A stretch of DNA of 64,000 bases, from contig NC_088863.1 of the NCBI RefSeq assembly GCF_032884065.1, positions 44,393,687 to 44,457,686 on the forward strand. The letters are read 5' to 3'. The DNA comes from Artemia franciscana (Eukaryota > Arthropoda > Branchiopoda > Anostraca > Artemiidae). Position 1 is the stretch's first letter. Every line of letters starts with the position of its first letter. The notes under the pieces were generated by a model. That model did not search any database, was not told where the DNA came from, and saw only the letters and a list, made by a program, of their open reading frames with translations. This document shows, piece by piece, positions 11,745-22,008 of this stretch. The position numbers were made by a program, and so were the translations under genes.

Positions 11745-11995
11745 GTAATAACATGATCAAAGGCTATTCCTCAGCGTTAAAAAAACAACAACAAAATAGT
11801 ATCGAAAGAAGGGACTAAATTGACTTTGCAGCCAGTTGAAATTTATTCTTTTCAATCGTAGACATCGTCACGGATGAAAACTCGGAACAATATCTTATAT
11901 AATCTAGTTGGTATTATAAGGCTATCCCTAACTTTTCAAGATCAAAATACCGTAGATGACACTTTATTAATTATTATGAAACTATCTCATCGTTT
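11745..11995. repeat. Direct duplication, copy 1
   Basis: This is about 245 bp sharing ATCGAAAGAAGGGACTAA, ATTGACTTTGCAGCCAGTTG, AATATCTTATATAATCTAG and TTGGTATTATAA with 12085-12330. Identity is high, so the duplication is fairly recent. The offset is about 340 bp. Confidence 0.85.
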
Positions 11996-12084
11996 GTTCT
12001 TGTTTCTTCACTATCGGTTAAATGATTGAGTTGTCAGCCTATCGAAGTTTTTAAAATGGCATGTTCAAACAAGAACGCAATCAG

Positions 12085-12335
12085 TTATCACATGACCAAA
12101 GGCTATTTCTCAGCGTTGAAAAAACAACAACACAAAATAATATCGAAAGAAGGGACTAAATTGACTTTGCAGCCAGTTGAACTTTATCCTTTTCAATCAT
12201 AGACATCGTGACGGATGAAAACTTGGAACAATATCTTATATAATCTAGTTGGTATTATAAAGCTATCCGTAACTTTTCAGGATTAAAATACCATAGGTGA
12301 CACTAATTATTACGAAACTACCTCATTGTTTTACG
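12085..12335. repeat. Direct duplication, copy 2
   Basis: Partner of 11745-11995 in the same orientation, with scattered substitutions and an 8-10-base deletion near the 3' end. Confidence 0.85.
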
Positions 12336-12439
12336 TTATCGTTTGTACCCGTTGCGTAAACACTTAATTCTGTCAGATTTAAAGAGATCGAATACAATGT
12401 GCACCAATTTGCACAAATTTCTAGCTCGAAGTGAACAGA

Positions 12440-12970
12440 TTCTTACTTACAAGTCCCTCTCCCGTGATAGACATCAAGTTCACCGGAAACAAATAAATGG
12501 GTACACCAACTAGAAAAAGTTGCAAACCCCTCATGGCTGAGGATGATTGTGGCCCAACTGCCGATTATTACTTACAAATTCCTTACTAATCCCCTACTAA
12601 AAAGCCCCTACTAAAAGTGGCAAACCCCTCATTGCCGAAGATGATTATGAGATAACAGCAGTTTCTCACCCAAAATGAACCAATTCTTACTTATAAATCC
12701 CTCTCCTGTGATAGGCATCAAGTTCACCGGAAACAAATAAACGGGTACACCAACTAGCATACTTGCAAACCCCTCATCGCAGAAGTTGAATGTATTCTAA
12801 GAGCAGATTATTACTTACAAGTCCCCAACATGTCTTACCACTGGAACCAAATTGGTTTAACCATCAAATACACTGGAAACAAATAATAGATACACCAACT
12901 AGTAAAAGTTGCTAGCCCCTCATTGCCGAGGTGATTATTACCTAATAGCTGACCGTTGCTTACAAATCCT
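12440..12970. repeat. Tandem array, units about 110-240 bp
   Basis: Repeated order of blocks: TTACTTACAAGTCCC, TCTCCCGTGATAGACATCA, CACCGGAAACAAATAA, GGGTACACCAACTAG, GTTGCAAACCCCTCAT and GCCGAGGATGATT. Units start near 12445, 12685 and 12810, plus partial units. No coding content was recognised. Confidence 0.75.
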
Positions 12971-15300
12971 CTATATTTCTCACAATTTGTATCGGCCAAG
13001 ATTTCGTTTCAGTGTGTATTTTACTTCTGAAGTTGTCAACCCTCTTGAAATTTTCAAACTGGTATACCTCATGAAGAAATTTTTGGACCAAAAAATGGAT
13101 GTCATATTCTTTGATCAGCTCATCAAGAGCTATCGATTGCCGTCAAAAAAAAAATTCTATCTGTCTTAGTTCAAAAGTTGTTTTTTTTTTGCCGTAGGCC
13201 GACTTTCTAACGTCACAACTTAGAAAGGAGCAAAGGATAAGCTCTAATTTCTTTAGCAATGAGAGAACTTTTAAAGTTTATTAGGTACATCTGATACCAT
13301 TTCTCTACCGCAATCCCAAGTCCGAAAAACCGTATTACAAACTCAGTTGAAATCACGAGCAGAAATGGGTAGAAACAATAGATGGCAGCACTTTCGGATC
13401 CGTGGGAAAATGTCACATTTTTGCTTCTGTAAATTTTTCTATTTATCATTCAAAGAAGATATATTTGCTATGGGGCCAGGTAACTGCCAAATATATTTAA
13501 CGCTTATAGATTTTAGTCCATCTTCAATTTGAAAGTGGTGCCTGCCTGCTTGCCTGCTAGAACGGACCTTTCCACTCGAAAGCAGAAACATGCTTTGATG
13601 AAACGAAAGCTTGGCTGCACAACTTCAGATACTCCTCTCTGACATAGGCTATATAACTCCACTTCACTTCGCACACCATAGGCTCTGGCTCGTGGACAAG
13701 CAAAAACCATCCTTTTTGGCCCCAGGCAAGAGTTCTGCGGAGCTTTCCAAAATGTAATGTCATATTCATCAATCCGGCCTGAGGTCCACACTTCTCGTAA
13801 AAACCACACAGGTTACACCCTTACCAGTTCCCAGGAATAAGCTGAGATCGGCGGCATAGGAAAAAAAAAACGGGACAAAACTAAAGTGTTGCTCTCGCAA
13901 CACAATTAACTTTTCTTTCAAATACAAAAGCACCGAATTTTTGAATAAAATAGAAAACAAACTCCACTATGATTCACAACTAACTTTCACTTTACACTAC
14001 GATCAATACATTTTTTATCCATTCAGTTTTGAGATTCAAACTTTTTCCTAATTATCAAGTTCAAACTATGAACTTGTCACTTAGAAATATTCTTTTTTCA
14101 AGGGTTCTGTCAGTTGTACTAACACATTGCTTGCGAACAAAGTAGCAAGCCATACTAAATGCCTGGTCACTGGGTAAACTCGCGACAGAGACCACGAGAT
14201 GATCGAAAGCATATTCTGTGATTCTGGATTTAAAGTCGGGATGTGATTCTGGATTTAAAAGTCAAACGGATCACTCAACTAAAAGAACAACAAGTCTGGT
14301 AAGTGGCTGAGCGGAAGTTTAAAAAGAACACTCTAGACTGGGGCTGTTCATCTCAATTTTAAAAAAGGCACTAACTATCAATGAAATTTTTCGAAACAGT
14401 CCTCAATTGTTTTCTACGACCATCCAGTGACCTGTGGGCGCTTCAGGGAAACATGGCTAGCACAAATCTGTGCTAATCATGCTAAAGATAAAACATGCTT
14501 TGGTTTTTAGGGCAAGGGACTGTATTCCTCCAGATAGATGTTTAAGATCATGGCGATTTCAGTGGTGTTCTTTTTATTTCAATCCAACGCTATTTTACTG
14601 AGGTTTCGGGCCTTTTCTCGAAAACAAGGGAAATTTTTTCTCGTGCTCCAGATTTACATTGAAATTTAATGTAGTAATTGTTAGCATTTCTGAATTAGCA
14701 TCAAATAAGTTTCTGAATATTGTTTTTCTAAAAACACATTTTTTATTTTCATTTACTATAGGCAAAGATTCGCTCATTACTAGGTTGTAGCTACTGCTGT
14801 ATCCATGATGTCTAAAATTCGTTAAACACGGACACTGATAAATCATTAGAGCCACCTTGTGTACTGACTGGTACTGTAAACCCCTTTTCACTTCTTTGCA
14901 AACTCCCTGACCTTACTTATTTTGTTCAAAGATCTCAGTTAATGGTACTGCAAGCTTCTTGCTCAGTTTTGGGCCAACTTTAAAGTAAATATTGAGTCTT
15001 AGGCTCTCAATCTCTGAAGGATGTCTTGGAGTTAGACTAGAGCTTCTTCTTAGCTGACAAAGCATTAGTTCCGAGGGCTAACTAAATAAAAAAAGTTAAT
15101 TACCGACTGGCCATTTTGGTGGCACTCAACAAGATAGACGAGAACTCTCTCTTCATAGGCTTCGACTCTGTTTTTTGGATTCTGACCTGCTGTAATATCT
15201 GATCTTTGGGCAGAGGGTGGTAGTCCTGTTTTGTTTAAAACCAAAAATAGTAGTCACCAACTTCACTCAGACTCTTTGGTTCTTCAATATTTCCATGCTT
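12971..15300. other. About 2.3 kb inside composite insertion, no gene recognised
   Basis: The region is less repetitive than its surroundings. Two overlapping minus-strand frames (13513-13809, 98 codons, and 13557-13772, 71 codons) lie in slightly GC-richer sequence but have no recognised motif. A pair of near-identical phrases (GTGATTCTGGATTTAAA) occurs at about 14216 and 14241. No splice-supported gene was found. Confidence 0.45.
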
Positions 15301-15846
15301 ACCTAAACAAGCTAGCTTGGATGAGCTGCTGAGTATGTTTGTGAGTGACTGCCTAGCCGCCACTCTCCCTACCAAATGGATAAAGCTTCAATTGGAATTT
15401 AGGATTGTGGACGAAGTACTTCATCAACTTGAATAAGAGCTGATCCTTGAGAGAATTTTTGAACTGGTTAGTCGACCTTACCTTCCAGAAGCTTACCATC
15501 CCTTTATCAGCATATAGTCTTTGCTCGATATTGGATGGATAGATCTACTGGCAATTTTAGCTGCCTTTCCAAAATTCATAAATAACTAGATGTGCTCTGA
15601 AGAATCTATAATTCCTGCTCTGCCAGTTCCAGTTCTCTGCCTTAATATCTCAAACACTAAGGTCATTAAATTTCTAAAGGGCGAACTTTCTCTAGAGGGA
15701 GGAACGAATCACGGTTTGTGTGCTTTTCCAGTGAAACCTCATGACATTAAGTATATGACTACTCAGCCGTATGTCTTCGTAAAAACCTTCAAATATGTCA
15801 TGATTGACATTCAATATTTTCAGTAACTTCAGGGCTTAAGCAACTT

Positions 15847-16330
15847 CTACAGCGCAGCATTTATTGACACAGACACTACGTCTGTACTGTTGCCTCCAGA
15901 ATAAGAGGTAGTTTCAGTCCAATTATCAGGCCCACTTTCTTCATCCGACTCGTCAGGATCATCCATTTCAGGTGTGGTGTTAGCAATATCTTTATCTATG
16001 CCATCGAGTAGGTCATCTACAACTGCACCAAGCTCTTGCTCTTAACGAGAGTCTCCATTGTCACCAGATTCAGATTCCACTACTTGCTCTATGTCAATTC
16101 CTTCCAAGAGCTTGAGAGCATTGATCACACAAAGATGAAGGCAATGACCAAAGGATGAAGACCTTAAGGTAGCGTGCTTTAACATTTGAATCAGAGTCAG
16201 ATACTACACAAAATACTTTGTCTTCAATTGCATGTTTTTTCATGGTCATTCTGATAGCTGCAAGTGTATTTTCAGTTGTGTGTCAAACTTCCAAGCACCG
16301 GAAGGGTAAAATACAACTCTGGAAGGCCCA
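15847..16330 (-). pseudogene. hAT-family transposase relic
   Basis: The minus strand reads WAFQSCILPFRCLEV-stop-HTTENTLAAIRMTMKKHA, then IEDKVFCVVSDSDSNVKAR. After a frameshift near 16160 it reads SSFGHCLHLCVINALKLLEG, followed by an acidic tail rich in Asp/Glu. The order H-T-x-E-N, V-x-D-S/N-x-x-N, then the FGHCLHL-x-x-x-x-L helix matches the RNase H-like core of hAT/BED-finger transposases. At least two in-frame stops and one frameshift show it is dead. It lies inside the 12.3-kb insertion. The plus-strand frames at 16218-16442 and nearby are shadows. Confidence 0.7.
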
Positions 16331-16499
16331 TTATCTGCTTATTTGCTTAATATACACAGTTGACGCCAGGCACCCCCTTGTGCATATGACCAGCAGTCAA
16401 AGGTCAACGAAACTATTCTGGCCTCTCTCATATCTGCTTTAATTTTCAGAAGTTTCTTTTTCTGCCTTGAAGGACGTACCTCTTGATAAGATGCCATTT

Positions 16500-16595
16500 A
16501 TGCGTTGTAATACGGTGGTTGCGGCCACTTTTCTTGATTTTCAAGCCAATATATTTTCTTTGTTGTTCAAGCCAATGTAGGTTGCTAGCTACCGC
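16500..16595. repeat. Repeat shared with 22708-22805
   Basis: The blocks GTGGTTGCGGCCACTTTTC, TTGATTTTCAAGCCAATATA and TTCAAGCCAA are shared with 22708-22805 in the same orientation. The pair flanks the Helitron nest on both sides. Confidence 0.6.
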
Positions 16596-16780
16596 TACAA
16601 TCCGGATAAAACAGCAAAGTCTATGCCAGAAAAGTTCTTATGGACTAGAGTTCGTTTTTACTATAAACAGCCACGATACCAATAAAAGTTACATAATCCC
16701 CTTTATTAATTCTAATGGTTAACCTTATAGTTAAATTACTATAGACTACTAGCTGGGACACATCATTAGAATAATGAGGT

Positions 16781-16920
16781 ATAGATCTGAATACGGATTG
16801 TTTTTCCCATGGACAATTATGTGTTGCATGTTCAAGAGTCAGTAAACCTGACAATCTATTTATGTGCACAGACAATGGGACAGCGAAGAATGTTGTATAT
16901 TCGCATGTTTTACGTAGTTA
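16781..16920 (+). pseudogene. Helitron helicase, extreme C-terminus
   Basis: The plus strand reads GIDLNTDCFSHGQLCVACSR, then [20 protein letters not shown], then YSHVLRS and a stop. The F-S-H-G-Q-L-x-V-A-C-S-R-V block is the conserved end of the Pif1-type helicase domain of Helitron Rep/Hel proteins. The frame is intact here, whereas the copy at 18120-18275 lacks one T in the TTTTTCC run and is shifted. The rest of the protein is absent, so this is a fragment kept next to the 3' end of the element. Confidence 0.85.
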
Positions 16921-16922
16921 AA

Positions 16923-17083
<161 letters not shown>

Positions 17084-17137
17084 TATGGTAAACATGTAGG
17101 GGTGGCGCTTCGCACCACCTAACACCTAGTTGGTGGG

Positions 17138-17140
<3 letters not shown>

Positions 17141-17229
<89 letters not shown>

Positions 17230-17284
17230 TATGGTAAACATGTAGGGGTGGCGCTTCGCACCACCCCAACACCTAGTTGGTGGG

Positions 17285-17341
<57 letters not shown>

Positions 17342-17350
17342 CTATATATG
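17141..17350. repeat. (TA)n tracts separated by a hairpin segment
   Basis: TA runs at 17141-17226 and about 17288-17350 flank a GC-rich segment (17227-17287) that duplicates the one at 17081-17140. Confidence 0.95.
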
Positions 17351-18076
17351 TAAAAATAAGTTGTCTGTCTGTCTGTCTGTGGATAAGGTGACGTCATGTT
17401 TCTGTGTCTACATGACTGACGTCATGTTAAAAAACTAAAATAAGGAAACAAAAAGAAAAATAAAGGAGAAAAACAAAACTAAAAAAATAAAAAAAAAACT
17501 AAAAAGAAAAAAGAAAAAAAAACTAAAAAAACTAAAAAAATGTAAAAACCAAAAAAAAACTAAAAAGAAAAAAAGGGGAAAAATACAAAATTTATTTCAT
17601 CATTTACCATTTCAAAAACGAATGTATATACAGACTGGGACACCGGAATACAAATGACGACCGGGACACAGGGACACAACTACAACGGGGACGCCGGGGG
17701 GGGGGCACAGGGGGATATATAAATGACGATGGGGACACAGAGAATGTTCGATTAGCAATCACCATCAACAAAGCTCAAGGGCAATCATTAGAATCATGAG
17801 GTATAACTAAAAAAAAACTAAAAAAAAGGCAGAAAACTAAAACCTAAAAAAAGACGAATTCAAAAACGAATGTATATACAGACTGGGACACCGGGACACG
17901 AATGACGACCGGGACACCGGGACACAAGGAATATCAATGACGCCCGGGACCCTCAAAGAGAATTCACAGACTGGGACACCGGGACATAAATGACGACCGG
18001 AACACATGGAATATAAATGACGACCGGGACACCGGGGGGCACACGGGGATATATAAATGACGACGGCGACACAGGG

Positions 18077-18276
18077 AATCGTCAATTAGCAATCACCATC
18101 AACAAAGCTCAAGGGCAATCATTAGAATCATGAGGTATAGATCTGAATACGGATTGTTTTCCCATGGACCATTATATGTTGCATGTTCAAGAGTCGGTAA
18201 ACCTGACAATCTATTTATATGCACAGACAATGGGACAGCAAAGAATGTTGTATATTCGCAAGTTTTACGTAGTTAA
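18077..18276 (+). pseudogene. Helitron helicase motif VI and C-terminus (in copy A)
   Basis: The sequence encodes LAITINKAQGQSLE (Pif1/Helitron helicase motif around the conserved K-A-Q-G-Q-S), an in-frame TGA, then GIDLNTDC. A one-base deletion shifts the frame before the C-S-R-V block. A second NKAQGQS copy lies at about 17742-17800 in the same element, indicating internal duplication. Confidence 0.8.
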
Positions 18277-18277
18277 A

Positions 18278-18380
<103 letters not shown>

Positions 18381-18381
18381 C

Positions 18382-18536
18382 TATATTCACAGGTGGGACA
18401 TAGGGACACAACTACAATGGCGCGTAACTAATATGGCGCGTAACGACTTACGCGCGCGGGGGGGCTTGGGGGGGGGGCGCGAAGCGCCCCCACCAACTAG
18501 GTGTTGGGGTGGCGCGAAGCGCCACCCCAACAGCTA

Positions 18537-18632
<96 letters not shown>

Positions 18633-18777
18633 TAGCTGTTGGGGTGGCGCGAAGCGCCACCCCAACACCTAGTTGGTGGGGCGCTTCACGCCCCCCCAAG
18701 CCCCCCCCCCCCACGCGCGCAAGTCGTTACGCGCCATATTAGTTACGCGCCATTGTAGTTGTGTCCCATCTGTGAAT

Positions 18778-18778
<1 letters not shown>
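18382..18778. repeat. Large palindrome formed by two Helitron 3' ends
   Basis: The left arm (18382-18538) and right arm (18631-18778) are inverted copies, including ACTACAATGGCGCGTAACTA, ACGCGCG with a G-run, and the 27-nt hairpin TTGGGGTGGCGC-GAA-GCGCCACCCCAA. The centre is a (TA)n tract at 18541-18632. Homology extends outward into the helicase fragments and minisatellites, so symmetry covers roughly 17.6-19.4 kb. Confidence 0.9.
18541..18632. repeat. (TA)n tract between convergent Helitrons
   Basis: About 45 TA dinucleotides between the two CTAG 3' ends. This is probably the shared AT target. Confidence 0.97.

Positions 18779-18853
<75 letters not shown>
18779..18853. repeat. (TA)n microsatellite in Helitron B
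   Basis: TA run located, as in copy A, between the helicase stop and the 3' terminal region. Confidence 0.97.
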
Positions 18854-18856
<3 letters not shown>

Positions 18857-19017
18857 TTTAACTACGTAAAACATGCGAATATACAACATTCTTCGCTGTC
18901 CCATTGTCTGTGCATATAAATAGATTGTCAGGTTTACTTACTCTTGAACATGCAACACATAATTGTCCATGGGAAAAACAATCCGTATTCAGATCTATAC
19001 CTCATTATTCTAATGAT

Positions 19018-19395
19018 GTGTCCCTGTGTCCTGGTCGTCATTTATATTCCCTGTGTCCCGGTCGTCATTTGTGTCCCGGTATATCAGTTTGTAATTTCTC
19101 TTTGAGCGTCCCGGTCATCATTTATATTCCCTGTGTCCCGGTCGTCATCTGTGTCCCGGTCTGTAATTTCTATTCGAATAATCCCTGTGTCCCGGTCGTC
19201 ATTTATGTATCCCGCCTGTGCCCCTGGCGTCCCCATTGTAGTTGTGTCCCTATGTCCCGGTCGTCATTTATATTCCCTGTGTCCCGGTCGTGATTTGTGT
19301 CCGGGTGTCCCAGTCTGTAATTTCTCTTTGAGGTTCCCGGTCGTCATTTATATTCCCTGTGTCTCGGTCGTCATTTGTGTCCCGGTATGTAATTT
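19018..19395. repeat. GTGTCCCGGTCGTCATTT minisatellite
   Basis: Higher-order array alternating GTCGTCATTTATATTCCCT and GTCATTTGTGTCCCGG with CTGTAATTTCTCTTTGAG spacers. The same array occurs at about 19890-20290 and 21165-21425 and, inverted, at about 17635-17735 and 17875-18075. It is internal to each Helitron. The repeated CVPVVIYIP-like frames are artefacts. Confidence 0.9.
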
Positions 19396-19890
19396 CATCA
19401 GTTGACAAACATGACGTCAGTCGACAAACAACTTCATGACGCATACAGCTCAATCCTTATAATGACGTCAGTCGACAAACATGACGTCAGTCGACACACA
19501 AACATGACGTCACTCGACACACACACACAGACAACTTATTTTTATACATATACTAGCTGTTGGGGTGGCGCTTCGCGCCACCCCAACACCTAGTTGGTGG
19601 GGCGCTTCGCGCCCCCCCCCCAAGCCCCCCCGCGCGCGTAAGTCGTTACGCGCCATATTAGTTACGCGCCATTGTAGTTGTGTCCCTGTGTCCCACCTGT
19701 GAATAGAGATAGATATAAATATATGTTTTTAACTACGTAAAACATGCGAATATACAACATTCTTCGCTGTCCCATTGTCTGTGCATATAAATAGATTGTC
19801 AGGTTTACTGACTCTTGAACATGCAACATATAATTGTCCATGGGAAAAACAATCCGTATTCAGATCTATACCTCATTATTCTAATGATGT

Positions 19891-20295
19891 GTCCCTGTGT
19901 CCCGGTCGTCATTTATATTCCCTGTGTCCCGGTCGTCATTTGTGTCCCGGTGTCCCAGTTTGTAATTTCTCTTTGAGTGCCCCGGTCGTCATTTATATTC
20001 CCTGTGTCCCGGTGTCCCGGTCGTCATTTGTGTCCCGGTGTCCCGGTCTGTAATTTCTATTCGAACAATCCCTGTGTCCCGGTCGTCATTTATATATCCC
20101 GCCTGTGCCCCCGGCGTCCCCGTTGTAGTTGTGTCCCTGTGTCCCGGTCGTCATTTATATTCCCTGTGTCCCGGTCGTGATTTGTGTCCGGGTGTCCCAG
20201 TCTGTAATTTCTCTTTGAGGTTCCCGGTCGTCACTTATATTCCCTCTGTCTCGGTCGTCATTTGTGTCCCGGTCTGTAATTTCTCTTTGAGTGTT
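19891..20295. repeat. GTGTCCCGG minisatellite in Helitron C
   Basis: Same unit and spacer order as 19018-19395, with small expansions. Confidence 0.9.
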
Positions 20296-20406
20296 TTTTC
20301 TTTTTAGTTTTTTTTTTAGTTTTTTACCTTTTTTCAGTTTTCTTTTCCTTCTTTATTTTTCAGCGTCACTATGAAGTACATATCGACGAACCTTTGTTTT
20401 TTTAAC

Positions 20407-20688
20407 TTAAATCTGGTAGGCATTGATGACCTTATCCAAGTCAAAATCCCAAACCCAATCATCATCGCTATCATTTTCAGTTTTGATATGTTTTGACTCT
20501 CGCTGTCCAGGTGGATTTTCATCTAACTGCGCGGTTTTGCGTTCTTTAGCCGCAAGACTGTTTTCTTGCTGTTCTTGTGATTCCTCGGAACGCTTTCTTT
20601 TCTTACTTTCTCTATCAGCAGCAAGTTTTTTGGCATAAACTCTTTGAGCAGCTTCCTCGGCTGTTGCCATTGTAGGTTCTTCAGTCAT
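20407..20688 (-). pseudogene. Putative N-terminal exon of a Helitron-encoded protein
   Basis: A minus-strand frame starting MTEEPTMATAEEAAQ reads through a highly charged K/R/E/Q-rich segment (AADRESKKRKRSEESQEQQE, then SLAAKERKTAQLDENPP) to an acidic SDDDWVWDFDLDKVI end. An in-frame ATG exists further 5' (20793) with a hydrophobic leader, but the charged part is the credible core. Charged basic N-termini with such repeats are common in Helitron Rep/Hel proteins, but I see no Rep HUH motif, so the assignment rests on position inside copy C. Confidence 0.45.
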
Positions 20689-20840
20689 TTTACAATTAAA
20701 CATTTTTCCGTGAACAAATGTCTTAAATACCGTTAATGACGTCACCGTCAAAGCAAAAATGACGACAACTAATTTCATGACGTCAGTCAACACAGAAACA
20801 TGACGTCACCTGATCCACAGACAGACAGACAACTTATTTT

Positions 20841-20869
20841 TATATATATAGAAGATATATATATATATA

Positions 20870-20952
<83 letters not shown>
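20841..20952. repeat. (TA)n microsatellite between Helitrons C and D
   Basis: TA run with a few interruptions (GAAG, CTATATA) near its left end, where copy C begins. Confidence 0.97.
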
Positions 20953-20954
<2 letters not shown>

Positions 20955-20955
<1 letters not shown>

Positions 20956-21155
20956 TTTAACTACGTAAAACTTGCGAATATACAACATTCTTCGCTGTCC
21001 CATTGTCTGTACATATAAATAGATTGTCAGGTTTACCGACTATTGAACATGCAACATATAACTGTCCATGGGAAAAACAATCCGTATTCAGATCTATACC
21101 TCATTATTCTAATGATTGTCCTTGAGCTTTGTTGATGGTGATTGCTAATCAAACA
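20955..21155 (-). pseudogene. Helitron helicase C-terminal fragment in copy D
   Basis: The minus strand encodes LAITINKAQGQSLE, stop codons at the junction, then GIDLNTDCFSHGQL and a decayed VACSIV block, ending before the (TA)n tract. It is the same fragment as in the other copies. Confidence 0.75.
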
Positions 21156-21164
21156 TTCCCTGTG

Positions 21165-21425
21165 TCGCCATCGTCATTTATATATCCCCCCTGTGCCCCC
21201 GGCGTCCCCGTTGCAGTTGTGTCCCAGTCGTCATTTATATTCCCTGTGCCCCGGTCGTTATTTGTGTCCCGATGTCCCAGTCTGTAATATCTCTTTAAGT
21301 GTCCCGGTCGTCATTTATATTCCCTGTGTCCTGGTCGTCATTTGTGTCCCAGTCTGTAATTTCGTCAGTCACATTCCCGGTGTCCCGGTCGTCATTTGTA
21401 TCCCGGTGTCCCGGTCTGTATATAC
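21165..21425. repeat. GTGTCCCGG minisatellite in Helitron D
   Basis: Same repeat as in copies B and C, shorter and more diverged. Confidence 0.85.
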
Positions 21426-21439
21426 TTTCGTTTTTGAAT

Positions 21440-21690
21440 TGGTATATGATGAAATAATTTTTTTGTTTTTTTCCTTTTTTTCTTTTTAGTTTTTTTAGTT
21501 TTTTATTAGTTTTTTTTTCTTTTTAGTTTTTTTGTAGTTTTTACCTTTTTTCTAGTTTTTTTTTCTTTTTTAGTTTTTTACCTTTTTTTATTTTTTTATT
21601 TTTTAGCTGTTTTAGTTTTTTTAGTATTTTCTTTTTAGTTTTTTTTGTAGTTTTTAATTTTTTTAGCTTTTTTTTCTTCTTTTGTATTAA
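21440..21690. repeat. T-rich low-complexity tract
   Basis: Runs of TTTTTAGTTTTTTT-like units. The inverted equivalent (AAACTAAAAAA) sits at 17430-17590 in copy A. The lysine-rich minus-strand frame at 21541-21756 is an artefact. Confidence 0.9.
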
Positions 21691-21697
21691 TGCTAAG

Positions 21698-21771
21698 GCC
21701 AAGGTTCGAACCTGGAACCTCTCGGACCTAGAATCTGGAACATAACGCTTTACCAAATCAGCTACTTCGGC
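21698..21771 (-). tRNA. tRNA-like sequence inside Helitron D
   Basis: The minus strand starts GCCGAAGTAGCTGATTTGGT and ends with GGTTCGAACCTTGGC. Ends GCCGAAG and CCTTGGC pair over six of seven positions, and both internal promoter boxes (TAGCTGATTTGGT and GGTTCGAACC) are present. The anticodon arm does not fold into a convincing 5-bp stem by eye and no anticodon can be assigned. It is more likely a tRNA-derived segment captured by the element than a working tRNA gene. Confidence 0.45.
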
Positions 21772-22008
21772 TTGAATACATTCGTTTTTGAATTGGTATA
21801 TGATGAAATAGTTCAGATGTCAGATGCTGACAGACAGACAGACACACAAACAAACAACTTATTTTTCTTAAATACTTATAATGACGTAATATACTAAGCA
21901 TCGTCATAACAAACATGACGACAACTAACTTTATGACGACATACAGCTTAATCCTTATAATGACGTCAGTCGACAGACAGACAAACAACCTATTTTTATA
22001 TAGATAGG

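Larger units (their letters stand above)
18632..19552 (-). mobile_element. Helitron copy B
   Basis: On the minus strand it starts TATATGTATAAAAATAAG directly after the 3' CTAG of copy C, and ends with hairpin, CAGCTAG and T at 18631. The first two bases are TA, not TC, so the 5' end may be slightly altered. It carries TGACGTCAGTCGACA-type repeats, the GTGTCCCGG minisatellite, the helicase C-terminus (about 18880-19000) and a (TA)n tract. It lies tail-to-tail with copy A. Confidence 0.75.
19553..20852 (-). mobile_element. Helitron copy C
   Basis: On the minus strand the 5' end reads TCTATATATATAAAAATA (start near 20852) and the 3' end is hairpin (19560-19586) plus CAGCTAG, followed by T. It contains GTCTGTCTGTC and TGACGTCAT repeats, the N-terminal ORF at 20407-20688, a T-rich tract, the minisatellite, and the helicase C-terminus (about 19745-19890). 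It is about 1.3 kb. It appears to be an internal-deletion derivative keeping both the first and last coding parts. Confidence 0.75.
20853..22004 (-). mobile_element. Helitron copy D (3' end missing)
   Basis: The 5' end is TCTATATAAAAATAGG at 22004, preceded by A. It contains TGACGTCATTATAAGG, a tRNA-like segment, a T-rich tract (21440-21690), a minisatellite, LAITINKAQGQSLE with an altered junction (about 21110-21155), and the helicase C-terminus near 20955-21090. It ends in the (TA)n tract without the GC hairpin, so copy C probably replaced or truncated its 3' end. Confidence 0.7.

Noticed and set aside
13513-13809. Two overlapping minus-strand frames of 98 and 71 codons
   Set aside because: No recognisable domain or splice pattern, and two frames cannot both be coding; kept only as an unexplained region.
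15590-15826. 78-codon plus-strand frame, and an LPTKW-x-VDEVLHQL phrase at about 15360
   Set aside because: The LPT-W phrase resembles hAT transposases, but it is on the opposite strand to the clear hAT relic and is surrounded by stops.
16218-16442. 74-codon plus-strand frame with a signal-like start
   Set aside because: It is the antisense shadow of the hAT transposase relic.
19018-19395. Possible CRISPR-like array of regular repeats
   Set aside because: Units are degenerate, spacers are themselves repeated, and the context is a eukaryotic Helitron.
18904-20307. Frames rich in CPGRHL / VPVVIYIP repeats
   Set aside because: They read the GTGTCCCGG minisatellite; the leading [16 protein letters not shown] part is the antisense of the Helitron helicase C-terminus.
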